This document shows, piece after piece, positions 24,672 to 35,985 of a stretch of 64,000 nt of DNA. The notes below the pieces were generated by a model. The model was given only the letters and a program-made list of their open reading frames with translations, was not told the DNA's origin and searched no databases. Source of the DNA: Cunninghamella blakesleeana (lineage: Eukaryota > Mucoromycota > Mucoromycetes > Mucorales > Cunninghamellaceae); assembly GCA_017871115.1 (NCBI GenBank), contig JAFCIZ010000005.1:1364001-1428000 (forward strand), written 5' to 3'. Within the stretch, counting starts at the first letter, position 1. Every line of letters begins with the position of its first letter. Both the position numbers and the translations under genes were made by a program.

Positions 24672-27600
24672 ATGTCTACATATATGACAACGCCAACGGC
24701 ATGTTATGAACCAATAAGTAACTACCAAACGGCTTTTCCAGCTCTTCAAGCTCTACCATTACCTTATCCATTACAACAATCCCAAACTTCACGTAAAAGA
24801 AGAACCTCCAATGTATCTACACTTCAACAATCCTTAACTCCTCCAAAACCTCCAGCTTATCTTAAACATACTCAATATGCTGACCTTGTACGTGAACAAT
24901 ATCAATATAAACTTCATAAAAGATACGATTGCAATTCTTCTTTATTAACTGCTAAAAATGGTAGTGATGCTACTTCTGTCACTACTTCCTCTAATAAATA
25001 TAAAAGACAACAACATGATCAAGTACAAACACTGATGGAAGATAATAATATATTAAATGAATTGGATTTAAGATTACCTTCTTTTTGGAGTACAGTGGAT
25101 AAATCAAATTATCTTGATATTGATAAAAATGGCCTTGAAGTTAAATATATTGGTAAGTTGAAAAGTGGTGATCATTTTTTTAAAAAGTGACGACAAAATA
25201 AAAATATGATATGATATATTTTAGGAAATATATTTTCTTTTCCTTTCTTAAAAAAAGTCTAAATTCTCCATTTTTTTTATGTATATGCATATATCTTTTT
25301 ATTACAAGGTCCGGGTAAACAGGAAGAACATGCTGGTACAGTGCGAAGTAATTTCCCTATGCGACCTCAATGTGGTATATATTATTTTGAAATCTATGTC
25401 AAATCGAAAGGGGATGATGGTTATATTGGAATTGGATTTTGTAGTGAAAAAAATAAACTTAATCGTTTGCCTGGTATGTAAAAATAAGTCATAAAATAAA
25501 AAAATTAAAAGTTTTTTATTGAAAGTTTATTTTCTAATTTTTACTTTATTTTTAACTTTATTCTTATTTTATTTTTATCTGATTTTTATTTTTATTTTTA
25601 TTTTTATTTTTATTTTTATTTTTATTATTATTTTTATTATTATTTTTATTATTATTGCTATTATTGTTATTATTATTATATAATAAGGTTGGGATGAATT
25701 ATCTTTTGGGTATCATGGTGATGATGGGAATTCTTTTAAATCTTCAGGAACTGGTACAGAATACGGTCCTCAATTCGGTACAGGTGATACAGTAGGATGT
25801 TGTGTTAACTTTGCAAATCAAACGGCTTTTTTTACTAAAAATGGCGCGTTCCTTGGCACAGCTTTTACAAATTTGGATTTTTCTATTACTTACTATCCTT
25901 GTGTTGGTATGCAAACTGCTGGCGAATGTATTACAGTGAATTTTGGTCAGGAACCTTTTGTTTATGATATAACTCAATATATCAAGGTGACTATTCTTTT
26001 CTCTCTTTACATATATATATATTATTTTATTTTATTTAATATAATTTATGAAATAGTGATAATAACGATTTACGATGATGATTGTTTATTTATTAGTATG
26101 TATTATTTTATTTTATTTTATTTCATCTCTTTAGGAACAAAAATTATCTATTTGGAAAGGGATTCAATCTTATAATTTGTCTCAAAATAACTTGATTCAA
26201 CCAAAACATAAAATTATTAAAAAGAAACCTCTTAATGATGACGATAACAACAACAACAACAATAATAATAATAATAATAATACCAATAGTATCATCAATC
26301 AATTAATTCATTCATATCTTATGCATCATGGTTATACAAATACAGCAAATGCTTTACATAAAGATGTCAATTATATAACTAGAACAAAATCGACTAAAGA
26401 AAATTCTCCTGATTGTTCGATGAAAAATACATCTATGGAACTGTCTGATGAGGGAAAATTTTACCAAAGAATAGGTATATAAATAAATAAATAAGTAATA
26501 AATAAATAAATAAATAAATAATAACGAAACGAAAATAAATACAAAAAAAAAAAAAAATTGAATCATTTGTTATATATATATATATATGCATGTTTATTTA
26601 TTTACCTTTTTAAAACTTTTTTTTCCCTCTTTTTTCTTTTTCTTTTAAAAAATAATAAAATAAAAAAAAATAGACATCAAAACGTCTATAGATCACGGTA
26701 ATATAGATCAGGCTGTCGAATTAATCCAATTTTATTTCCCCAAACTATTAAATGGAAATGAAAATGATACATATATAAACTTTAGATTAAAATGTCAAAA
26801 ATTTGTCGAAATGATCCGTGAACATAGTAAAAATGAACAAAGAAGAAGAAATTCTCTCAAATCCATTATGACAAATAGAAACAGTACTGATGCATATCAG
26901 CACACTGTCAATGAAGCAGAAAGCTTAATCCTTATTGGATCTGAAGAAGACAATCATCATCATCATCGACAACATCATTTTTTAAGCTCTAGTCATCCAA
27001 TTAGCAATAAAAATTATTTCGATACTATAAATGATCATCACCATGATTTACCATCTCAACCTGATTCAAAACAACAATTCATTCATCCTTTATCTAATCA
27101 TTTAGTCGATAGTCATGAAAATGATGACAGAAAATCTATTTCACATCCGTCAAGTCTTTCTAATAGCAGCACCAACATAAATTCTCATTCACTACCTATT
27201 TATAATCACAATAATAATCATAATAATATTGATCATCACCATTATCTAAACAACAATAAAAGCAAATCATTTCAAATACTCCCACACCATGGGCCTCCGA
27301 ATATTTTTCCATTAACTTCACCTGCGCAGGGAAAGCGCAAAAGTTGGGCCGAAATTGCCGCTTCACCATCAACAACAAACCATCAACAGCCTATGGAAGG
27401 TGTGATTGAATCAAACAATACCTCAACATCATTGCTAACTTGTAGACCCTCAACAACAACATCAACAACAAGAAGAAGGTCATCTTTTAGACGAGGAAGT
27501 TGCTGTAGCAATAGTAGTAGTAGTATTTATAGTAATATATCTGGTAGTTTAACAAACCATGATCTCGTTTTGGATGAAGAAGATGAATTGATTTCTACGA

Positions 27601-28219
27601 ATGAAAAAGAGAAAGATGGTTATAATGATGATAATGGCGATCAAGAGGAAGATGAGGGAAGTAGCGATGATATGATGACAACGGATGATGGGTCTTCTAT
27701 TTCTTCTATTCAATCCATGCAATCAATTATGGATTATGGTCAACAATTAAGAGATACATATGGCAAGGAACAAAATCCATTATACAAAGAAAAATTAAAG
27801 GTAATATTATATATATATATATAATTAAGGTAATTTGGTCTGATTTATTTTTTATATAATATAGCAAATTTTTTCTCTGTTGGCTTACCCTGATCCATAT
27901 TCAAGTTCTGTTGGTCACTTATTAGACGTATCGAATAGAGAAGAATTATCAAGCTATATTAATAGTGCTATTTTAGGTATGTAAAAAAACAATATAGTTT
28001 TTATATAAAAATATCTACTTTTATTAATGTTCATTTATGAATATATGTTCTTTATTTATTTATTTAATATATAATTATATAGTTTCTCAAAATCAACCTG
28101 AGTCATCTTCTTTAGACCGTATATATCGACAAATTATTACAATAAATAAGGAATTAACATTTGCTGGTCATGGAGAATCCACACTTCTAGATTTTTCTCG
28201 AAATCAAGATATTTTATAG
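24672..28219 (+). CDS. RanBPM/Gid1-like SPRY-LisH-CTLH-CRA protein (CTLH/GID E3 ligase scaffold)
   Basis: Orthologous by architecture to RanBP9/RanBP10 and yeast Gid1/Vid30, the scaffold of the GID/CTLH ubiquitin ligase. Seven exons (24672-25152, 25309-25473, 25688-25986, 26135-26474, 26674-27800, 27865-27976, 28083-28219) give 886 residues. In order: disordered N terminus; SPRY about residues 160-320 ([43 protein letters not shown]); an Asn run; LisH about 366-398 ([20 protein letters not shown]); CTLH about 425-480 ([20 protein letters not shown]); a His/Asn/Ser-rich insertion of roughly 280 residues; CRA about 765-886 with the usual [14 protein letters not shown] segment. The insertion between CTLH and CRA is longer than in animal RanBPM. 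Confidence 0.93.
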
Positions 28220-28573
28220 TAATTTTTTTAACGATATTTATATTTATTATCACTGTTAATCCCTTCCTCAGCTGTTTTTCTTTTTTTTCCCTTTTATTAA
28301 AAAATATTACCACTCATTCTTCTTTCAGTATATATATATAATTAATATCTTATCATAATAAAATAAAAATAGGTTGTATATAAATAATATATCAAATTAA
28401 ATAATTTTGTTTCAAATAGTTTTTAATGACATTTTTTAATAATAATGAAAAAGTAATAATGAATAATTTTAATAATAGTGTATGCTTGGAAATAGAAGAA
28501 ATAAATGATGATATGCCATGCCTTTTATGATATATGCCGAATGTTGTAATTTTATATTGTTGTTATTATATTC
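28220..28573. other. Convergent 3' ends of the CTLH scaffold and clamp-like genes
   Basis: AT-rich DNA with T runs and TA runs; no coding beyond the second exon of the clamp-like gene, which starts at 28574. Confidence 0.6.
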
Positions 28574-29011
28574 TTACATTGTTCCATTATTTTTCCATCC
28601 ATATACAATAACGTCAACCTAATAAAAATGTGTGTAGTAAATAATACACATAAAAATATAATATAAAAATGATTCATTTTTCTCTTTATACACATATACA
28701 TACATATATATACATTACTATATAATATTATCAATCTATATTTTTATTTAATTCCTTACTACAGTACCCAAAGGAATAGGTTTTTTAAATGATCTTCGTT
28801 CATTAATTAAAGATTGGTATATTTGTAATTTATTACTATCTGGTACAGCTAATTCTTTTAATTCATTGGTGGTAGATTCGTTTGTGTGATTATTATTAAT
28901 AATTGATCCTAAAGGTGGTATTGGTGTTGTCCATAATTTACGTCTTTCATTCCAAGCTTCTTCTCCTATCCCTTCAATAGCACTAACATCAATAACTTCG
29001 TTTTGTTGCAT
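28574..29011 (-). CDS. Small Gag1-like clamp domain (DUF4050-type) protein
   Basis: Two minus-strand exons (28760-29011, 28574-28618) give 98 residues. The unspliced frame would stop 11 nt past the donor; splicing GTAAGG to TTATTAG adds a 15-residue tail (VDVIVYGWKNNGTM), so the C terminus reads PIPLGTVVDVIVYGW. The pattern W-x-E-R-R-x-x-W, then IYQSLINERRSFKKPIPL, then a W-containing end resembles the fungal clamp_Gag1-like domain as I remember it; the molecular function is unknown. The short acidic N terminus carries no signal or membrane segment. It converges with the CTLH-scaffold gene, whose stop is 354 nt away. The domain name is recall, not a search result. Confidence 0.7.
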
Positions 29012-29813
29012 GTATGTATATATATATATATATATATATATAATTGTATTAAAAAAAGAGAAAAAAAAAAAGTTTAAAAGAAAAGGTTACTCTTTATTTA
29101 AAAAAATTGAAATTCCGTTTTTTTTTTTTTTTGAACTCTCAGTTAAAAAACCGCGCGTTAAGTACTATATTAAACTATATGCTTAAAATTAATTATATTT
29201 TTTATTTTTTTTTCTTCACTTTTTTTTATTAATACTATTCAAATATAATAAATAGTTATGATGATATAAAAAAGGAAATTATTTATGCTTTTATTTTTTA
29301 AAAAAAATTGAAAAATAAAAAGAATACCTTACATATATAATATTAATAGTTCAAAAAATCAACTTACCTCGATATATTATTTAGTTTTATTATTTTGACA
29401 AAAAAAAAAAAGGAAATAAGCGCGCTACAATTCATATAAGAACATAAACAAAATGTACGATATTATTAATTGTAAAACAAATGATGCTTTGATATGTTTA
29501 ATCTATTTAATGATATGATTTAGTCGGATAAACCTAAACGTCTAGCTAATTAAATTTTATTTAAAACCGACATTTTTATACTTGATAAACTGATTTTTCA
29601 TTTCATTTCTCTTTATATTATATTTACGTTATTATATTAATATACATATATATATATATATAATGGCTTCGAGAGCATAAATAAACTGTTATATATTTAA
29701 ACTCTAAACAATACTTTATTTCAACAGTAGCTAATTTTAAAACAGTATCAAAAAACCATCCTTAAAACATTAAATAATCAAAAAAAAGAAAAGTCGTAAT
29801 ATTGATTGATTTA
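29012..29813. other. Intergenic between clamp-like and IF3-like genes
   Basis: A TA run lies directly upstream of the clamp-like ATG. Two isolated G+C patches stand out, CCGCGCG near 29152 and AGCGCGCT near 29420. No supported coding. Confidence 0.55.
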
Positions 29814-30164
29814 TTATAATTTTGCTTGGTTTCCCGTTTTTATTGGAATTAAATGAAATATAATGGAGCTATTTATAAATTTATTCTCATTTACTATAGC
29901 TATATCATTTAATTTATTATCACAAAGATCTTTAATGACTTGCAAATGATGCACGAGGTTGATTTTACTTTCACGAGTAGCCAACTTCGTTACAATTCTG
30001 ACTTCATTTCCATTTGATAAAAAATGCCTGATTTTATCCGTTTTTTCATTCAAATCTTGTTCATTAATTCCAGGCTTTAACATCATCAATTTTTTATTGT
30101 CTTCATTTTTTTGTGTGGAATTATTCACAATACCCGGTTTTCTATATTTTTTAATAGTAGGCAT
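29814..30164 (-). CDS. IF3 C-domain-like protein (probable mitochondrial initiation factor 3 relative)
   Basis: A single-exon ORF of 116 residues. Residues about 28-108 read like the C-terminal domain of translation initiation factor IF3: LKPGINEQDLNEKTDKIRHF, then FLSNGNEVRIVTKLATRES (family: K...FL..G..V.......R), then a helix and a final strand SIIFHLIPIKT. The preceding Lys-rich segment could be the inter-domain linker. No N-terminal IF3 domain and no convincing mitochondrial presequence precede the Met, and I found no upstream exon that restores one, so this may be a genuinely short protein, an incomplete model, or a truncated copy. Flanks are non-coding AT-rich DNA on both sides (803 nt downstream, about 2 kb upstream). 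Confidence 0.6.
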   Translation of the reverse strand: MPTIKKYRKPGIVNNSTQKNEDNKKLMMLKPGINEQDLNEKTDKIRHFLSNGNEVRIVTKLATRESKINLVHHLQVIKDLCDNKLNDIAIVNENKFINSSIIFHLIPIKTGNQAKL

Positions 30165-32121
30165 TATATATATATAAATATATATATATAGCCAAGTAAT
30201 AAAATTGATTATGGCGAAAACGTATTGTAACCATATTTTTTCAAAAAATGTTCAATTTCTAATTTTAAAACCCGATAAATGAAAAATCGATATCCAACAA
30301 AAATCATTTATATTATTTGCTTTACTTTAATAGTATAAAAAAGCTAAGAGAAATAAATCAAAAAAAAACTCATTTTACATACTTCCTATAATTTGCAACA
30401 CATATGTATTTTTCACAGATTTTACATAAAACTCATCTCCCAACAGAAATAATTATTTCTATTTTATCAAACTTTATTTAATTTATTATAATGCCTAATT
30501 AATGTCTCTATACTAAGTCTTTTAATATGGAGAACTTTGCTTTTATTACAGCAAATTACTATATATAGTAATATGCTAGTTTTAAATATTGATTAAACTA
30601 ATATCATGCCCTTGATTTGGTTCAATTTTTTGGCTGTCCAGCTAAAAATTTCTCTGACCAACCAACTTTGAACTTTAGTAACTTTTTTTTAGAATTAAAA
30701 ATGATAAAAAAATCTGGCTAAACTCATATGCACTATACGCTTTTAGATTTCTAGCTAGTCTTAGAAGGGTCCTAGTGATTCTTTCATAGTTTCTAGTTGA
30801 GTTTTTATCTCTACACTTTAGCCTTCTTTTTTATTCAAAGTGACATCTCTTTCTTAATCGAGATGATTCCATTCCTTTATCCAAGTTTGTACTTCTTTTT
30901 TTATTATTCAAGACGGTGAGCTTTTTACTGAAGATAATGATTTATTATATAATTACTAAAAATGCAAATAATTTTATAAATAATACTTTAAATTATTTCC
31001 TTTAAAAACGTCAAAAACTAAAAAAAATAAAAAATCAAAAAATCGCAGTATCATTTTCTTTTACTCTATTTTTACCATTTATGTAGCAATGCCTTTTTAA
31101 TAATGTTAAAAATAAATGTGTTTTAGAAATATTTTCGTCTGTAACAATTTTATTTATTGATACCTCTGATCCTTTATGTATTTGACCTATATTTGCATAT
31201 CACGCTTTCCTCTCTATTTAAGGAATATTTTACTTTGTTGGGTCGTTTATTTAGTATTATTTAAAGAAAAATATAATGATTGATTGTTTTATAAAAAATT
31301 GTTTATTATAATAAAAAAGATGTTGATTAAAAAAAAAAAAAAAAATAGAGTTATGATCAGATATATAAATCCTCGGTGTGCTTTTTTAGTTTGCATCAAA
31401 TTTATATATAAATATATATTTATATATAAAATAATCAGAAGTACCTGAAAATATCATCATTATTTATAACTATTTTATTTATTTTTTTATTTTTTCCAAT
31501 CAACAGTATTTTGGTTATGTTATTCATCGAAATAGATAACCTATTCCTATAACAATCACTTTATCATCATTTATTTTTTAAAATAAAATATATTCAAAAT
31601 AAAATAAAACACATAGTCCTTTATATATAAAAAACAAAGGAAAAGGTTATATATTACTTGAAATTAATACATTTTATTTTTAAAGATATCAGACTAAGAT
31701 CATTATGTATGTTTTTAAAGAAAAAAGAAAAGGGAAAAAAATCCTATTATTTTTTTTATAAAAAAAATTTAAAACCAGCTCCCTTCGGACTTCTTTAAAA
31801 AATGTCAAAAACTAGATTAAATTGAAAACGTACAATAAAAAAAATTGACGAGATTTATTACTATTATTATTTTTATTCTTTTTGTTTGATAGAAATTTAT
31901 TATTAACATCAAGTTAAAAAAAATATGTGCAGAAAACATAGACGAATAGGTTGAATTAAATTTCAAACGAAGGGAAGAAATAAAAAAGCTGGAAGGAAAT
32001 GATAAGTGGTAAATTGATATACAAAAATATAATAAAAAAATAAAACTAAAAAATGATACAATAAAATGAAATAAATATTATGATGGTCATAATCATATAA
32101 AAAAAATTAAAAAAAATCTAT
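30165..32121. other. Interval between IF3-like gene and uS7m
   Basis: No intact gene. It contains the decayed coding relic (30600-31210) and otherwise ordinary AT-rich DNA, including the 3' end region of uS7m. Confidence 0.55.
30600..31210 (-). pseudogene. Possible decayed coding relic, family unknown
   Basis: On the minus strand this stretch has clearly lower A/T bias than its surroundings and shows short protein-like runs interrupted by stops and frame changes. Examples are a run near 30610-30690 reading VQSWLVREIFSWTAKKLNQI, a Trp-containing run near 30880 reading VQTWIKEWNHLD, and a roughly 55-codon open stretch near 31040-31195 with SEVSINKIVTDENISKTHLF. No start, no splice pattern and no recognised domain were found. 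It may be the remains of a transposable element or of a dead gene. It lies between the IF3-like gene and uS7m. Confidence 0.3.
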
Positions 32122-32712
32122 TTAGTTGACGGAATTGTATACTACTTGAGCGTTGGCACGATTAGCAAGAGCTTGCTTATGTAATTGAAGTTTCTTTTGT
32201 AAAACAGAGCTCGTTCCTTGAGTAATATCATAAATTTCAGCTGCAAATCGTTCTTCAAAAGTTTTTTCATTACGTTTCTTTGCTGCATCCAATACCCATA
32301 CAATAGCACGTCGACGACGTTGGCGTTCTCTTAAAGCTGTAGGCACATGAACTACTTTAGATCCTTTTTTAGTTGAAGTTAATTTTAATAAAGGTGCAGC
32401 TTCTTCAATAGCGCTAGTTAATACACTATAAGGTTCTTGTTGACTCTTTTTTTCTAAATGACGCATACTATCACTAATGAGACGTTGGGCTCTTGCTTTC
32501 TTTCCATCTCTCATTAGAGTATTAACCAATTGACTTACAAGTGCATCGTTAGGAACACTGGTTTCATTTACTTTTGGAACTGTAGTGGTATTTATGGTAG
32601 ATGTAGTAGGTGTGGTGATAGATTCAGCTGCTTCAGTAGTTAATGTACGAATAGGAAAATTAGTTCGAATATTATTTACTGTACGAAGTCCTTGTAATAA
32701 ATATCTAGACAT
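32122..32712 (-). CDS. RSM7: Mitochondrial small-subunit ribosomal protein uS7m
   Basis: Binds the 3' major domain of mitochondrial SSU rRNA. Single exon, 196 residues. The first 35 residues (MSRYLLQGLRTVNNIRTNFP) are basic with Arg, Ser and Thr, as expected for a mitochondrial presequence, followed by a Thr/Pro-rich spacer. The S7 body is clear: LVSQLVNTLMRDGKKARAQR, then SVLTSAIEEAAPLLKL, then the VVHVPTALRERQRRRRAIVW strand-turn, and a C-terminal helix with KRNEKTFEERFAAEI. It is one of few intronless genes here, but its composition matches its neighbours. Confidence 0.95.
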   Translation of the reverse strand: MSRYLLQGLRTVNNIRTNFPIRTLTTEAAESITTPTTSTINTTTVPKVNETSVPNDALVSQLVNTLMRDGKKARAQRLISDSMRHLEKKSQQEPYSVLTSAIEEAAPLLKLTSTKKGSKVVHVPTALRERQRRRRAIVWVLDAAKKRNEKTFEERFAAEIYDITQGTSSVLQKKLQLHKQALANRANAQVVYNSVN

Positions 32713-33032
32713 ATTTCTTTAATTATATAAAGGTAATAAAATAATAATAATAATAATGGAGAAAAGGAGGAAGGGAAAAAAAATTGGCGTTGAAAAAAAA
32801 GTTAAAAAAAGCACTGAGTTTTTTTATATTTTTTTTACTAGGTAAGACCAAGCCACTTATTACTATATTGGGTGCTCATTATAATTTTTTATATGTATTT
32901 TCAAACGAGTATATTTTTATTATATTGCATGATTTTATAATAAAATAATAGTAATAGTAATAAAAGATATCTATTTATTTATTAAAAAAGTACTTTTTTT
33001 TTATTAATAAAAACTCATGTATATAAAAAATT
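32713..33032. other. Intergenic between uS7m and the Apd1-like gene
   Basis: Promoter side of uS7m and terminator side of the Apd1-like gene; poly-A/T only. Confidence 0.6.
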
Positions 33033-34013
33033 TTACCAAGAAAATAAAGATTTTTTTATTGCTGAAGGATGGTCATTAAAACTATTGGCCATACATCCTC
33101 TATACAACGAATGAATGATTTTCCCATTTTCAATAGTTTGCTTTACAATGGCTTCAACATGGCATGGTTTAACCAATCCATACCAAATACCTCTTGTGCT
33201 TTGATGCGTATAACAGATAACATTACCAGCAATCTTATGCCCTTTTTTTAAAAAATAAATAAATAGATGAAGTTTACATTTTAGTTACCATTTTTTAAAT
33301 ACTACGTATGCCTTTTATTTTTATATTTTTATATTTTTTTATATATAAAAATCATTACCTCCTATATGACTAACATATACAATTTCTATATCATCCGAAT
33401 CATCTTTATCACGAAGAATGCGATCAAATTCTCTACCTAAAATAGGAGCTGTGACACCACATCTTTTATCTCTTCTTCCATGTGAGCAAATCAAAATAAG
33501 AGCTGAATAAGGTGAAGGAATGATGATTATACTACCATATTCTTTATTTGTTGCTGTTGATGTTAATGATGAAGAGAGTTCTTTATTATTATTATTTTCT
33601 AAAAAAGACCAAAGTTGATCAACATTATTGGATGTGACATTTGCAACGATGATATTATCAGGTAAAATAATTAAATCTTGAGCATCGGGTATATTTGAAT
33701 GGGTAGTTAATATTGATGAACTACTGATCATGGTAGATCGACTGGGACGTGTTGAAAGTAAAGCTTCGGCAATACTATCTTGATCATCTTCAATTTTTTT
33801 TGGCCAATCTTTTTTTCCAGTAGATATTAAGATATGTCTTTCGTAAGGTTTTACAGTGGAAGCAATGGCTCTATCTGTTTTAATTTGAAGATAAGATGGA
33901 TAGGATGGATGTTCTTCACATGGTGAGATGCATGTAAAACAGTCTTCTTCTTTAGCATATAGCTCAGAGGATGGAGTAGTATCATTATATACCCATTTAC
34001 GTATAGATTCCAT
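33033..34013 (-). CDS. APD1: Apd1-like sucrase/ferredoxin-type thioredoxin-fold protein
   Basis: Family of cytosolic thioredoxin-like ferredoxins carrying a [2Fe-2S] cluster bound by Cys and His; yeast Apd1 is linked to actin patches and oxidative stress. Two minus-strand exons (33359-34013, 33033-33241) give 287 residues. The key motif CSHGRRDKRCG (about residues 179-189) holds the two cysteines, and the segment SHIGGHKIAGNVICY across the splice junction holds the histidines of the family HxGGHxxAGN pattern; a later block is RGIWYGLVKPCHVEAIV. An N-terminal CFTCISPC cluster is also present. Residues 70-165 form a Ser/Asp-rich variable region. It lies downstream of GPN2 on the same strand with about 310 nt between. 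Confidence 0.88.
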
Positions 34014-34185
34014 TTTTTTTTATAATTCAGGAGTTTTTTGCTTTTTTTTTTGTTATATGTATATATTTAGAAAAGGAAGGAAATTCAGAAAGAAGAAGGG
34101 AGAAAAAAAAAAAAAAATTGAACGGTATATATACCATTTGATGATATGCAGTATATCAAATTTTTTTAGGTTAATTTATAGGATG

Positions 34186-34222
34186 GCGGGGAAGTTTGGG
34201 TTTAAGTGCTCCGAACTTCCGC
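34186..34222. other. G+C-rich stem-loop between GPN2 and the Apd1-like gene
   Basis: Arms GCGGGGAAGTTTGG (34186-34199) and CCGAACTTCCGC (34211-34222) pair over about 12 bp with a two-base bulge and one G-U pair, loop of 11 nt. It lies about 175 nt upstream of the Apd1-like start and 100 nt past the GPN2 stop. Could be a 3'-end structure of GPN2 or a regulatory site. Confidence 0.45.
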
Positions 34223-34321
34223 ACTAAAAAATTAAATAAATTAAAGTTCAATAAATGTTTATTTACAGCATGAATAAAATATAGAAATAATAAGAGAATT
34301 GTGTTGAAATGATTTTAATAG

Positions 34322-35748
34322 TTAATTAGTAAGGTGGTCAATCCATTTTTCTTGAACATCGCTAACATCTTCATGATATCCAGCCTGCATGGCGGTGAGC
34401 ATAATAGATTCATTTCCTTCGGTTAATCCACCAAAAACAAATCCACCGGCTTTATCAATAACTTGTTGGATTTTTGTCATGGACGATTTATCTTCTACAC
34501 ATAATGTATAAAATCCCACTAATGAAAAATCCTCTATCAATTCACATAAAGCTTGGTTTAGTTTCTTAAATTTCGACCCAAAAGCATCTTCATTCAATGA
34601 TTCCAACAGGTATGATAAATCCATAACATCAGTGTAGTATTGTAAATTAAACCCTAAAAAAAATTGAAATCAATCATTAATTGATATTTAGTGTTTTTTT
34701 GTTTATTTATTATTTTTGCATATGTAAATAAAATTATTTCATTTCTTTTATTATTTTTATTATCATCCGTACTTAGTTTGCCATATGATTCAATTAAATC
34801 AATTTTTGAAAGAATGTTTACGTGAGGTAACTCCAATTGAACCATGGTTTTTAAGGAAAGTAATAAAACGGATATATATTTCGCAGGATCAGTGCAATAG
34901 TGTGCATCTACTAAATGAACAGCAACAAGCTAGAAAATAAATAAATAAAAAATGTAAAGAAATAGTATTAAATATCATGTAAAAATGATTGTAAATGATA
35001 TGCATATCATTAATATTATTATTATTATTATTACTCTAAAACTATGTTTTTCCAATCGATCTAATATATCTTTCACTGCATTATGATGTGTAAATAGTTC
35101 AACCTGGCCAGGAAAATCAAATATAATATAATGGTCTATATACATAAAAGAGAAAGAGAGAGAAAAATAAATAAATCGCCCTTATTTAATCAATATTTTA
35201 TGAAATAACATATTACATAAGTACATATTCATTTACCTTTTATTTCATCCAATTTTTCCAATAGCCAATCCATATTAGTTAATAGATATTCTACACAAAA
35301 CATAATCCCTCCATTTGGCCCTAACTTTAAATCATTCATAGTATCGTCCAAAGTAATAAGATCTGTAACATTTATAGCACAAGGATATGGTATATGATCA
35401 TTAGCTGGATCAAGATTAACTATAGCAACCTTCCTTTATATTTTTAATGTATATATATATAAAGATAATGTATATAATAAAAGCAAATTAAGAATTAGTA
35501 GAATATAAAAATAAAAGTATTACTATTAAGCATATATATTAGAAAAATAAGCACCTTCCCATTGCTGTCAAATATTGGTAAGCACCCCAACAATAAGTAG
35601 TTTTCCCTGAGCCTGGAGGGCCAACAACAACCTGTGTTTATTTTATTTATGAAATTAAGAATTAATTATTTCACTTGTTAAATATTTAACTTGTTTAAAC
35701 AAAAAAAAAAAATATCTATTTCAAAAATCATACCTGACCAAAAGGCAT
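34322..35748 (-). CDS. GPN2: GPN-loop GTPase 2
   Basis: Cytosolic GTPase required for assembly and nuclear import of RNA polymerase II (and III) together with Gpn1 and Gpn3. Six minus-strand exons (35734-35748, 35555-35631, 35237-35433, 35035-35135, 34773-34929, 34322-34653) give 292 residues. The first exon is 15 nt and supplies MPFGQ directly before the P-loop [18 protein letters not shown]. Other motifs: NLDPAND, the diagnostic Gly-Pro-Asn loop [42 protein letters not shown], and NILSKIDL for guanine specificity. The CDK10-like gene is divergent with about 240 nt between the two start codons, so they probably share a promoter. Confidence 0.95.
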
Positions 35749-35985
35749 GTTTTTTTTTTAATAGTAGATTGAATAAAATAAAATAAATGAAGTGAGGAAA
35801 AGAGGAGCTAAAAAAAATTCGACTTAGGTTTTATAAAAATTGAGAATTTATTTGAGTTTAAAAATGAGACTATAAGATCAAAGTTTTTTCCCTTCACCCA
35901 TCTTTTTTAAGTTTTCTTTCATAGTTTTTTATATATTTATATATACCCTTTTTCTTTCTGATACTATTTATTATTTATAAAGAAT

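Noticed and set aside
29148..29164. ACGCGCG-type patches (also near 18697) as MluI cell-cycle box-like sites
   Set aside because: Only isolated cores, not at consistent distances from starts; the flanking genes give no cell-cycle support.
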